From Desulfurococcales archaeon (GTDB lineage: Archaea; Thermoproteota; Thermoprotei_A; Sulfolobales; Desulfurococcaceae), in the NCBI GenBank assembly GCA_027002875.1, contig JALWZC010000102.1, forward strand, positions 1 through 41,713: a DNA stretch of 41,713 nt, in the 5' to 3' direction. Under the pieces are notes generated by a model that had not been told where the DNA came from, made no database searches, and saw only the letters and a program-made list of their open reading frames with translations. A program made the translations under genes and the position numbers. Numbering within the stretch: position 1 is the stretch's first letter; each line of letters opens with the position of its first letter. Of the stretch, positions 1-8,057 are shown one piece after another.

Positions 1-393
1 AACTATAACATAGCCATTACTGACAACGACGTCTTCAAGGGGGATAACGGCGTCCGAACCATTAGGTACGGGGAAACCGGTCTCGACGTAAACCGCCTCA
101 CCTTCCCCGATGGAGTAGTCTCCGGCATTCCTGGGATCAACCCCCCTAGCAATCCTAAGCCTGGCAGCCCCCTCCCTCCCAAGTGCAGAGTCAACATCTA
201 CTCGGCGAACCGCGTAGCCATCCATAAGGCTAACATCTACAGCTGGAAAACACTTCCCGCTATAAACACTGGAAGCAAGCCTATAACCATTGCTGTTGAA
301 GACATCGACTTCTAAAACCCTACGAGCACTCTTAACCAGTCTCGTTAAAGCATTATACAGCATTGGAACCGTTAATTGATCAATTATTTTCAT
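1..393 (-). CDS. moeA: Molybdopterin molybdenumtransferase MoeA, N-terminal part (cut by window edge)
   Basis: Seen: the minus strand is open from an ATG at 393 to the window edge, giving 131 codons with no stop. It begins MKIIDQLTVPMLYNA and carries DVSLMDGYAVR at about residues 56-66, followed by a segment ending EAVYVETGFPVPNGSDAVIP. These match the start of the MoeA family, in which S-x-MDGYA is the hallmark and P-x-GxDAV(I/V)P follows. Known: MoeA inserts molybdate or tungstate into adenylylated molybdopterin in the cytoplasm, completing the cofactor. Inferred: in this type of organism it probably serves tungsten- or molybdenum-dependent oxidoreductases. It is divergent from sufS, with about 100 bases between the two starts, and a MocA-like gene lies at 21080. 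The C-terminal two thirds lie outside the window, so fusions such as a LysR-like substrate-binding domain cannot be judged. Confidence 0.88.
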   Translation of the reverse strand, partial: MKIIDQLTVPMLYNALTRLVKSARRVLEVDVFNSNGYRLASSVYSGKCFPAVDVSLMDGYAVRRVDVDSALGREGAARLRIARGVDPRNAGDYSIGEGEAVYVETGFPVPNGSDAVIPLEDVVVSNGYVIV

Positions 394-495
394 ACGAGCA
401 CCCTCTAGTAGAAACCCGTTTAACCCACTGGTTAACTAATTCAATAATTGTAGACTAATTAATAATACCAATACCTGAATGGAAGTGATCAAGTA

Positions 496-1779
496 TTGTT
501 AGACCCGTATGAGATTAGGAAGGATTTCCCAATACTCAAAAGGAAAATTCATGGTAAACCCCTAGTCTACTTCGATAATACGGCTACAACCCATAAGCCA
601 AGGCAGGTTGTAGAGGCTATTAGGGAGTTCTACTATATCCACTATGCAAACATACATCGTGGACTACACACCCTAAGCCAAGAAGCAAGCCAGCTATACG
701 AAGAAGCACACGAGGTAATAGCAAAATTCATAAATGCATATTCATGGGAGGAAGTAGTATTCACGAACAACACGACGGATGCCTTGAACATAGTAGCCTA
801 CTCCTGGGGATTAAAGAACCTCGAGGAGGGTGATGAAGTAGTATTAACAGTAATGGATCACCACAGCAACATGCTACCATGGAGAAGCGCTGCAAAGCTT
901 AGAAGAGCCAAGATCAAATACGTGGATATAACAAGGGATGGATATCTAGACTATGAAGACCTAGAAGACAAGATAACGGAGAAAACGAGGGTTGTAGCCT
1001 TCCCAGTAATGAGCAACGTGCTGGGGACGATCAATGATGTTAAGAGAATCGTCAAGATCGCGCATGAAGTTGGAGCAATAGTAGTAGCGGATGGAGCCCA
1101 GAGCGTACCCCACCTACCAACAAACGTTAGAGAGATGGAAGTAGACTTCCTAGCTTTCAGCGGCCATAAAATGCTAGCGCCAACCGGGACAGGAGCATTA
1201 TGGGGTAGGAAAGACTTATTGGAGGATATGATGCCTTTCAAAGTAGGAGGGGACACGATCAAGGATGTAACGCTTGACAGCGTAGTATGGCACGATCTCC
1301 CTTGGAGGTTCGAGGCGGGAACACCCAACATAGCTGGTGGAATAGGTTTTGCAGAGGCTGCAAAGTACTTGATGAGAATAGGCATGGAAAACGTTAGGAG
1401 GCACGAGGAGGAGCTGGTAAGGTATACGATTAAGAGGTTTAAAGAGTTAGAGGGTGAAGTGGAGATCTATGGGCCTCTGGAGCCGGAGCACCGGGGCGGC
1501 GTTATAGCCTTCAATATAAAGGATCTTCACCACCACGTTGTGGGTAAAACACTAGACCTGTACGGGATTGCTGTTAGGACTGGAATGCACTGCGCCCACC
1601 CACTACACTACCGTCTAGGATTGAGGGGGACTGTGAGGGCTAGCTACTACATATATAATACAACCGATGAGATAGACTACTTCATGGAATCACTCAAGGA
1701 AATAATCAAGAATAAACCCCTGCTGAAACAGTTGGAAGCCGAGTTCGCTGGTGAACTAGAAGTCTGTAGAGGCACGTAG
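496..1779 (+). CDS. sufS: Cysteine desulfurase, SufS/CsdA class (class V aminotransferase fold)
   Basis: A 427-residue PLP enzyme that removes sulfur from cysteine for Fe-S cluster assembly and other thio-cofactors. Seen: N-terminal YFDNTATTHKPRQVVEAI; TVMDHHSNMLPW with the PLP-contacting His; AFSGHKMLAPTG with the PLP-binding lysine at residue 225; and RTGMHCAHPLHYRLGLRG with the active-site cysteine at residue 366, the RxGxHCAxP arrangement typical of group II (SufS). Length is normal for the family. The start is TTG, chosen because GGAAGTGATC lies 5 bases before it and the conserved domain begins at once. No sufBCD or scaffold gene is adjacent. It is divergent from moeA and converges on the biotin-carrier gene with 5 bases between stops. 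Sulfur donation to molybdenum/tungsten cofactor or tRNA thiolation is possible but not shown. Confidence 0.93.
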   Translation: MLDPYEIRKDFPILKRKIHGKPLVYFDNTATTHKPRQVVEAIREFYYIHYANIHRGLHTLSQEASQLYEEAHEVIAKFINAYSWEEVVFTNNTTDALNIVAYSWGLKNLEEGDEVVLTVMDHHSNMLPWRSAAKLRRAKIKYVDITRDGYLDYEDLEDKITEKTRVVAFPVMSNVLGTINDVKRIVKIAHEVGAIVVADGAQSVPHLPTNVREMEVDFLAFSGHKMLAPTGTGALWGRKDLLEDMMPFKVGGDTIKDVTLDSVVWHDLPWRFEAGTPNIAGGIGFAEAAKYLMRIGMENVRRHEEELVRYTIKRFKELEGEVEIYGPLEPEHRGGVIAFNIKDLHHHVVGKTLDLYGIAVRTGMHCAHPLHYRLGLRGTVRASYYIYNTTDEIDYFMESLKEIIKNKPLLKQLEAEFAGELEVCRGT

Positions 1780-1784
1780 AATTA

Positions 1785-3545
1785 TTACTTTGTCGAAAGT
1801 AGTACTTGCCCGGCTTCTACGTTATCACCCTCTTTAACGAATATATCCTCAACAACGCCATCCCTGGGAGCCAGTATATCGGTAGCCATCTTCATGGATT
1901 CTAAAACGATTATTTTATCACCCTTCTTAACCCTATCACCAGGCTTAACGTTGATCTTCAGGATCTTCCCAGCCATGGGAGCCTTAACGGGCTCACCAGT
2001 AAACTTCCTCGATGAACCAGTTGCATGGCTTGTCGCTGCTGAAGCCTGTCCACCGATCAATGGAGCTACCTGCATCGGTATTAATGGCTGGGCTGGGGCA
2101 GACTCGATCTCTTCTAACGAGACATTCTCAACCCCAACTACGACTGGTTTACCATCAATGATAATAGTTATAGAGCGACGCGGAGGCTCCGGGCCTAGGG
2201 GCTTCTCCACCAACCCCTTACGCCTGGCTTCGAAGAATTCTAGTGCGACCTGGGGGAATAGACAATAGGTTAAGACATCCTCCTCTTTCTCCAAGTAGCC
2301 CTTCTCCAGTAGTGTCTTCTTACACTCATCAAGCATAGGCTTCAGTAAGTCTGCCGGCCTAACAGTTATGGGTTTCTCATCCCCCAGTATAAGCTTCATG
2401 ATCTCCTCCTTAATCCTACCCGGAGGCCTGCCATATAGTCCCTTAACGTAGTTTCTAGTCTCCTTCGGTATGATCTTGTATCGGCCGAACAATACGTTTA
2501 ACACCGCTTGAGTACCGACGATCTGGCTTAGAGGCGTTACCAGAGGCGGCCATCCAAGATCCTCCCTAACCCTAGGAACCTCCTCGAGTACTTCATCGAG
2601 CTTATCGAGTTTACCCTGCTGCCTAAGCTGTGCGATCAGGTTTGAGAACATCCCACCGGGGATCTGGTGTATGATCACGTCCGGGTTAGGGAGAAGGATC
2701 CTCCAGTTTAATAGATGCAGGTATTTCTCCTCGATAATTCTCCGGAGATACTTTGAGATCTTATCTATTACCTTCATGTTTATACCGGGCCTGAGATCCG
2801 GGTCTAAGGCATAATAGACGCTCTGCACTCCCGGCTGAGCCGTGCCGAAGGCTAGCGGTGATATAGCGGTATTAATATAGTCTGCACCAGCCCTAACAGC
2901 TTCCCGGTAAGTTGCAACAGCCAACCCACCGGTAGCATGGGTGTGTACGTCGACTGGTACTTTAAACTCCTCCTTAATAGCGTGCACTAGCTCGTAGGCT
3001 TTATGAGGCTCTAGTATACCGGCCATATCCTTAATAGTTATCATGTCTACCTCTAGGGCTAGTAGTTCCTCGATCGTCTTAAGGTAGTATTCCAATGTGT
3101 GCACTGGGCTTATCGTGTAGCAAACTGCTCCCTGAACGATCGCCCCCAACTCCTTAGCTTTACGAATACTAGTCTTCATATTCCTTACATCGTTAAGCGC
3201 GTCGAAAACCCTGAAAATATCGATCCCGTTCTTAAACGCTAACTCTACGAACTTCTCAACAACATCATCCGGGTAATGCCGGTAACCAACTAGGTTCTGA
3301 CCCCTGAGAAGCATTTGTAGCCTGGTCTTCCTCACCCTCTCCCTTATCAGTCTAAGCCTCTCCCACGGATCCTCCCGTAGATACCTGATCGCGGCGTCAA
3401 AGGTAGCACCTCCCCAAACCTCTAAGCTGTAGAAGCCTGCTTCATCAATAACCTCAGCTATTGGGAGCATATCCCTAGTCCGGAGCCTCGTTGCTAGTAG
3501 GGATTGATGAGCATCCCTCATAGTAGTATCTATTATCTCAACCAT
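1785..3545 (-). CDS. Biotin-dependent carboxyltransferase: oxaloacetate decarboxylase alpha subunit / pyruvate carboxylase subunit B type
   Basis: About 586 residues. Seen: the N-terminal HMGL-like TIM barrel starts VEIIDTTMRDAHQSLLATR and continues with FYSLEVWGGATFDAAIRYL; a metal-site segment DVHTHATGGLAVATYREAV follows at about residue 200; a conserved carboxyltransferase domain precedes an Ala/Ser-rich linker; and the C-terminal biotinyl domain has VLESMKMA with the biotin-accepting lysine at residue 552, 34 from the end. Known: such subunits move CO2 between carboxybiotin and pyruvate/oxaloacetate, either in a Na+-pumping decarboxylase or with a separate biotin carboxylase. No beta/gamma membrane subunit or biotin carboxylase is next to it, so the choice is open. 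I prefer the ATG at 3545, preceded by GGCTGATC; a TTG at 3572 would add nine residues that do not look like domain sequence. Confidence 0.88.
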   Translation of the reverse strand: MVEIIDTTMRDAHQSLLATRLRTRDMLPIAEVIDEAGFYSLEVWGGATFDAAIRYLREDPWERLRLIRERVRKTRLQMLLRGQNLVGYRHYPDDVVEKFVELAFKNGIDIFRVFDALNDVRNMKTSIRKAKELGAIVQGAVCYTISPVHTLEYYLKTIEELLALEVDMITIKDMAGILEPHKAYELVHAIKEEFKVPVDVHTHATGGLAVATYREAVRAGADYINTAISPLAFGTAQPGVQSVYYALDPDLRPGINMKVIDKISKYLRRIIEEKYLHLLNWRILLPNPDVIIHQIPGGMFSNLIAQLRQQGKLDKLDEVLEEVPRVREDLGWPPLVTPLSQIVGTQAVLNVLFGRYKIIPKETRNYVKGLYGRPPGRIKEEIMKLILGDEKPITVRPADLLKPMLDECKKTLLEKGYLEKEEDVLTYCLFPQVALEFFEARRKGLVEKPLGPEPPRRSITIIIDGKPVVVGVENVSLEEIESAPAQPLIPMQVAPLIGGQASAATSHATGSSRKFTGEPVKAPMAGKILKINVKPGDRVKKGDKIIVLESMKMATDILAPRDGVVEDIFVKEGDNVEAGQVLLSTK

Positions 3546-3675
3546 CCCGATCAGCCGTGGCCAATCGATCAATAAAAACTAATGCTATAATTGAATATCC
3601 AATAATCAACTTATAAAACAGTATTCAGCCATTTATAGCTTCCGCGACAATATAGTTATTATTGAACGGATAACT

Positions 3676-4479
3676 ATGAGGGAATGGATCGTTATGTTTG
3701 ACATAAATAATACACGCGTACTAGTAACAGCCTCGAGTAGAGGAATAGGTTATGGGATCGCCAAGGTTCTGGTATCAATGGGTGCTAGAGTAGTAATAAA
3801 CGGCAGAGACGAAGAGAGGCTTAGCAGAGCAGTAGAAGAATTGAAGAGTATGGGCGGCGAAGCCTATGGTGTTAGAGCTGATTTAACGGTTAGGGAGGAA
3901 GCTGAGAAGCTGGTAGATGAAACTGCCCGGCTCCTAAACGGCTTGGATGCACTAGTATACGTTACGGGCCCACCTAAGCCAGGCTTCTTCACCGATTTAA
4001 GCCTCGACGACTGGGAGTACGGTATCAGATTACTAATTAAGAGTGCGTTATGGGTTACGAGGAAAGCCCTACCATACTTGTTTGAATCGAGTAATCCAAG
4101 CATAACCTACTTGTCGAGTATAGCTGTTAAAGAACCAATACCGAACATCGCATTATCGAACACGTTGAGAATATCGATCCATGGTCTAGCGAAGACGTTG
4201 GCGAGGGAATTGGGGCCAAGGGGTGTTAGGGTTAACACTGTATTACCGGGCTACATCTATACGAGTAGGGTGGAGCAGTTGATCAGGGATAGGATGGAGA
4301 GGTATGGTAAGACTCGGGAGGAGGTAGTTAATGAGATAATATCCGATATACCCCTGGGTAGGATCGGTAAGCCGGAGGAAGTGGGGTATCTGGTAGCATT
4401 CCTAATAAGCAAGTACGCATCATACATAACCGGTGCAGCAATCCCCGTTGACGGCGGGAGGCTTAAAACAGTATTTTAA
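3676..4479 (+). CDS. Short-chain dehydrogenase/reductase family protein with atypical active site
   Basis: A 267-residue Rossmann-fold protein. Seen: the cofactor loop VLVTASSRGIGYGIAKVL stands in place of TGxxxGIG, VVINGRDEERL ends beta-2, YVTGPPKPG replaces the NNAG motif, and the C-terminal IPLGRIGKPEEVGYLVAFL and GAAIPVDGGRL are classical. The catalytic region reads YLSSIAVKEPIPNIALSNTL: the serine is present (about residue 148), but the positions expected for the YxxxK tyrosine and lysine are Ser161 and Arg165. Related bacterial and archaeal SDR proteins with LSN-type replacements are known to me, so this looks like a subfamily trait rather than damage. Substrate is unknown, and a reductase role is uncertain without Tyr/Lys. 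Start: ATG at 3676 behind GGATAACT; an ATG at 3694 is an alternative. A TATA-like TTTATAGC lies near 3634. Confidence 0.85.
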   Translation: MREWIVMFDINNTRVLVTASSRGIGYGIAKVLVSMGARVVINGRDEERLSRAVEELKSMGGEAYGVRADLTVREEAEKLVDETARLLNGLDALVYVTGPPKPGFFTDLSLDDWEYGIRLLIKSALWVTRKALPYLFESSNPSITYLSSIAVKEPIPNIALSNTLRISIHGLAKTLARELGPRGVRVNTVLPGYIYTSRVEQLIRDRMERYGKTREEVVNEIISDIPLGRIGKPEEVGYLVAFLISKYASYITGAAIPVDGGRLKTVF

Positions 4480-4486
4480 AATCATG

Positions 4487-5485
4487 TTATCCGCGCACTA
4501 TACTTATTTCAAGCTTCCCGGACTCGATAACGGGCTTCTTAAACGCATAACCTATTATTAGTCGTGCATAGTATTCACCATCCATAAACCCCGTAATACT
4601 ATACTGTTCAGCGATCTTTACATGGCTCAAAGCCTTCCGGAGCCTTAACGGCGAGAATACCGCTTTATATGATACAACCGCTATCCTAGCACCATGCGTT
4701 AGCTTCCTAGTAAATGTTTTAGAACCAGTATTTCTCACAACTCCTACTGGGTCGGCTACAGTGGTTAACAGCGATAATATTCCTCCACTAGAAGCCCGTA
4801 CAATATCGAGCCTAGCCTCCCTAGCCTTCTTCCTAGCGAAGGATATATCCGCTTTTAGAACACCGTTTTCAACCCGGATATTCGCGGTAGCGGTGTCTCC
4901 GCTATCACTCTTAGCTGTTAATGTTAATGGCTTCATGCTGTAATTTAGGTCGCTGGGTATTAATCCTATAATAACATCCTTATACTCTGGCTCCTCGATC
5001 AGGACGCCGGGTAGCTTAACGTACCCGGTACCTTTCCTATTAACAGCGTAGGTGTAGCCATTCATAACTAGATCCCTAATCTCTACCTTGTCTCCTTCAA
5101 AGCTCCCGTATTCCTCGAACTCTGTATTGTAGCGGTAAGCCCTACTCTCCCCAGCTGCTAGAGTCCACGAACCATTAGATACGATATATCCCTTCCTACC
5201 CCTCACCGGCTTCTTGAACACTACGTATTCATCGGTAACCCCAGCTACGATGCTCAACGCTTGTTTAGCCCTAGAATTAACCACGTATGAGTAAGCAGTA
5301 TAGCCTACGAGTCCAGCAGCGGATAATGCTACTAGGATCGGTACAAGTATTTTGGGGCCCTCAAACTCTATGAGGCCCGGCTTAACCCACATTAGTAAAC
5401 CCGCTACTAGTATAATAATCATTCCAAGGAATACATCCCACCTAGGCCTAATGAACCCACCAACTACTATGATCCTATAAGACAA
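4487..5485 (-). CDS. Membrane-anchored protein of unknown function
   Basis: I do not recognise this family. Seen: about 332 residues with two hydrophobic segments near the N-terminus (around residues 14-33, FLGMIIILVAGLLMW, and 41-65, ILVPILVALSAAGLVGYTAY), followed by about 260 mostly hydrophilic residues rich in beta-type alternation and charged pairs. No further convincing membrane span is visible, so the large domain probably hangs on one face of the membrane. No enzyme motif or cysteine pattern stands out. Start choice: a TTG at 5491 directly abuts GGTGAT, leaving no spacing, whereas the in-frame TTG at 5485 has five bases of spacing and is preferred. It is convergent with the SDR gene (7 bases between stops) and divergent from the coiled-coil gene. 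Confidence 0.7.
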   Translation of the reverse strand: MSYRIIVVGGFIRPRWDVFLGMIIILVAGLLMWVKPGLIEFEGPKILVPILVALSAAGLVGYTAYSYVVNSRAKQALSIVAGVTDEYVVFKKPVRGRKGYIVSNGSWTLAAGESRAYRYNTEFEEYGSFEGDKVEIRDLVMNGYTYAVNRKGTGYVKLPGVLIEEPEYKDVIIGLIPSDLNYSMKPLTLTAKSDSGDTATANIRVENGVLKADISFARKKAREARLDIVRASSGGILSLLTTVADPVGVVRNTGSKTFTRKLTHGARIAVVSYKAVFSPLRLRKALSHVKIAEQYSITGFMDGEYYARLIIGYAFKKPVIESGKLEISIVRG

Positions 5486-5491
5486 CCACAA

Positions 5492-5750
5492 TCACCACAT
5501 CCTACCTATTCACCATGATAAAATCCGTATTGAAAATATATATCAACAAGAATTACTCTGCAGTACAAAACAATAAAGGATTAAAAAGCAACTAGTCGGT
5601 ACAAACAAGTCAATCCCGCCCTTATCCTAAACAAGGCCTAATAAATGTGAGATAACGGCGGCTAGAACGATATTATAATAATATAGTTTTACCAGAAACA
5701 ATTACCGGAACCCAGTAGATAGTAGGGTTTGTGGTTAAAGGTGTTTCTAG
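5492..5750. other. Divergent intergenic region
   Basis: About 260 bases between two divergent genes, AT-rich. A TATA-like ATTATAATAATATAG is visible near 5671-5686, ahead of the coiled-coil gene, whose ribosome site AAGGTG lies at about 5738. I see no RNA gene, repeat or open frame of note here. Confidence 0.4.
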
Positions 5751-6578
5751 ATGGGTTTATCAGTTGAGGAGAAGGAGAAGATACTGAAAGCGCTAGAAGA
5801 AGACAGAGAGTTTAGATACGCGTTAATGGGTCTGCTAGGCTTTAAGGAGATACTGGAAAGGATTACAAGGATCGAGGAGATAATTGCTAGGATCGAGGAA
5901 AGACAGCAAAAACTAGAGGAAAGGCAGCAAAGGCTTGAAGAAAGGCAGCAGAAACTCGAGGAGAGACAACAGAAACTAGAGGAAAGGTTTGCGAAGCTGG
6001 AAGAACGATTTGCAGAGCTTGAAAAGAGGCAGTTAATGCTCGAGGAAAGATTTGCAAGGCTTGAGGAGAGGCAGCAGAAACTAGAAGAAAGAATGGCACG
6101 GATCGAGGAGAGGTTCGCCCGGCTAGAGGAGAGGCAGTTGAAACTCGAGGAGAGGATGGCTAGGCTAGAGGAGGAGATGAATGAGACTCGTAGAGTATTA
6201 ACAGTTATAGCGCATCGTTTCGGCGTATTATCAGAGTCAGCATTCCGTGAGGCTATGAAGTATGTAGTAGAAGAGAAACTGGGGGCTGGAAGGGTTTCTA
6301 AGATGAGTCTGAGGGATGAGGAGGGATTGGTGTATGGTTATCCGTCGATAATAGATATTGACGTTGTAGTCAAGGATGATAAGCATATACTTGTAGAGGT
6401 TAAATCGAGGGTATCGCGTGGTGATGTCTACGAAATATATAGGATCGGGAAACTATACGAGAAAATTAAGGGTATAAAGCCAGTACTTGTAATTGTTGGT
6501 GGGTTCATTGATCCAAAGGCTTATGAAGCAGCTGCTAAGCTTGGAGTGGAAGTTAAACCTGCTATTAGGGAGTCTTAA
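5751..6578 (+). CDS. Heptad-repeat coiled coil fused to a PD-(D/E)XK nuclease-like domain (DUF3782-type)
   Basis: A 275-residue protein in three parts. Residues 1-47 are a short helical N-terminus. Residues 48-145 are 14 consecutive heptads that are near copies of LEERQQK / LEERFAR / LEERMAR, which predicts a long uninterrupted coiled coil of about 14-15 nm. Residues about 160-270 form a compact domain with DIDVVVKDDKHILVEVKSRV, giving D204-x11-E216-V-K218, the spacing of a PD-(D/E)XK nuclease core, then GDVYEIYRIGKLYEKI and VLVIVGGFIDPKAYEAA. Known: crenarchaea carry several proteins of this shape, usually annotated DUF3782, with no established function. Inferred: a metal-dependent nuclease or nuclease-like binder that oligomerises through the stalk. 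Start ATG with AAGGTG eight bases upstream. The coding repeat makes this a spot prone to length variation. Confidence 0.8.
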   Translation: MGLSVEEKEKILKALEEDREFRYALMGLLGFKEILERITRIEEIIARIEERQQKLEERQQRLEERQQKLEERQQKLEERFAKLEERFAELEKRQLMLEERFARLEERQQKLEERMARIEERFARLEERQLKLEERMARLEEEMNETRRVLTVIAHRFGVLSESAFREAMKYVVEEKLGAGRVSKMSLRDEEGLVYGYPSIIDIDVVVKDDKHILVEVKSRVSRGDVYEIYRIGKLYEKIKGIKPVLVIVGGFIDPKAYEAAAKLGVEVKPAIRES

Positions 6579-6584
6579 ATTATT

Positions 6585-8024
6585 CTAGGAGTACATCCGG
6601 CTCAATACTATAGTATACGCTTCCACGAAGGCGGCTAGTAGTAGTACTAGCAGACCTATGCCTGCTAATACGATCCCCTTCTTCTCACGATCCATTATTA
6701 ACCTCGTCGAGGCTGCTGCCATTAAAGCATAGGCTAGTAGTTCTAGGAAGGTGTGGGGCATTATGAATAATAGTAGGGGGGATGGATCGCTGTGTACTAG
6801 TATGCTTTGAGCCGTGAAGGCTCCGAAGTATATTGATGCACTTCCAAGCCCTATTCCCAGGTAGATCAAGCCTATAACCGGTACTGTTTCAGCAGACGCT
6901 ATTACGAGGTTGTTCACGTAGATGTTTCTAGCGAGGACGTAGAGGTCTTGGCTGAGTAAATGCTTAAGTGAGCCCTGCACGTTGTTAACGTAGTCTATGT
7001 ATCCCGGATAAGCTAGGAAGCCCGCAATCGATCCTAGGGCGAAGAATAAATAGATTATGCAAAGTAAGCCGAATATATGCTTGGAAAGCCCCTTTCTACT
7101 ATACTTTACGGAGTAATAGGCTATTAAGAACCCGAATCCGAGAGATAGCAGTATATGAGTCTTAAAACCAGCTATTCCGAGGAGCCCAGTTAGCCCCGTT
7201 CCAACTAGTAGTGAACCAGTTATTATAAAGACCGGTGATGAATAAACTACATCTCCCATGGGAGCAGGGGCTTTAACTTTTTCGAGCTTAGGATACACGT
7301 GCATCCTTAAAACATGATCATTGTAAACCCTTACAATCCTCCAAGACCAGTATACCATGTAGAAACCAAGGGTTAGAAGCGTAGCCGCCAAATCTACTAG
7401 TAGGTTTTCAACACCGATCCTCCTAATACCCGGCTCCACGTATAGAAAGGTCTTCTCCTCGCCTATAATATGCTCTCTGAGATTCTTCTCAACAATGTAG
7501 AGTATAACGGGATACGCGATTCCAAGGCTAGCAATAACTAGGACGAGACCCGTGATCGGGCTTGGGAGGTCTTTCTTCAATAAGCCGCCGCGGTAAAGCT
7601 TGATAATAGCATCCTTATCCCCAAGCTCCTTAGCCTTCAAGTACGAGACTATCCCGCTGTCAACAAGGTGTCTATGAGCATGTTTCAACAACCTATAACT
7701 GCTTATCGATGAAGCTAGGATGTATACTACGTAGAAGCCTACTAGCGGAGTATACCAGGTAGTAGATCCTCCAGTACCAGTCATCAGCAGCGAGTATACT
7801 AGCGATGAAATAGCTAGTAAGCCTACCCCGAGGAATAAGCCCGGCAGCAGGTGGGGCGTAAGGCGTTCCGGATAAAACCTGATTTTTTCAACTAGTTTCT
7901 CTAAACCATGCAAAACAACCAAGCCCTCCCGGCGAAACAACGTGTCTAGTTGAAACTTATTATTTCTAAACCCATTAATTATACGTTGTCCAGGCAAGCT
8001 GATATCGCGTCTTAAAATGATCAA
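6585..8024 (-). CDS. Polytopic membrane protein with a SpoIIM (DUF95)-like C-terminal half
   Basis: Up to 479 residues with about ten hydrophobic segments. Seen: an internal stretch TLLTLGFYMVYWSWRIVRVY resembles the DUF4234 signature. The C-terminal half has ARNIYVNNLVIASAETVPV, then GAFTAQSILVHSDPS and LLFIMPHTFLELLAYALMAA, the N...G...PHxxxE pattern of the SpoIIM/DUF95 family. Known: SpoIIM proteins are membrane proteins with a sporulation role in Bacillus, but they are widespread in non-sporulating archaea, where the function is unknown. The start is uncertain: TTG at 8024 has no ribosome site, while TTG codons at 7922 or 7913 follow GGGAGGGC and would remove 34 to 37 residues. The long form ends three bases before 8028, so it would nearly touch the divergent asparaginase region. 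Confidence 0.7.
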   Translation of the reverse strand: MIILRRDISLPGQRIINGFRNNKFQLDTLFRREGLVVLHGLEKLVEKIRFYPERLTPHLLPGLFLGVGLLAISSLVYSLLMTGTGGSTTWYTPLVGFYVVYILASSISSYRLLKHAHRHLVDSGIVSYLKAKELGDKDAIIKLYRGGLLKKDLPSPITGLVLVIASLGIAYPVILYIVEKNLREHIIGEEKTFLYVEPGIRRIGVENLLVDLAATLLTLGFYMVYWSWRIVRVYNDHVLRMHVYPKLEKVKAPAPMGDVVYSSPVFIITGSLLVGTGLTGLLGIAGFKTHILLSLGFGFLIAYYSVKYSRKGLSKHIFGLLCIIYLFFALGSIAGFLAYPGYIDYVNNVQGSLKHLLSQDLYVLARNIYVNNLVIASAETVPVIGLIYLGIGLGSASIYFGAFTAQSILVHSDPSPLLLFIMPHTFLELLAYALMAAASTRLIMDREKKGIVLAGIGLLVLLLAAFVEAYTIVLSRMYS

Positions 8025-8057
8025 AGAATGAATTCGTGTATGAATGGTGGTGTTATA

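Noticed and set aside
951-1385. Long minus-strand open frame of 144 codons
   Set aside because: Lies fully inside the well-supported sufS gene, has Ser/Pro/Thr-rich composition without motifs and no ribosome site; a shadow of sufS.
5892-6185. Tandem DNA repeats resembling an array
   Set aside because: Period is 21 bases with variable third positions and no spacers; it is the coding sequence of the coiled-coil heptads, not CRISPR.
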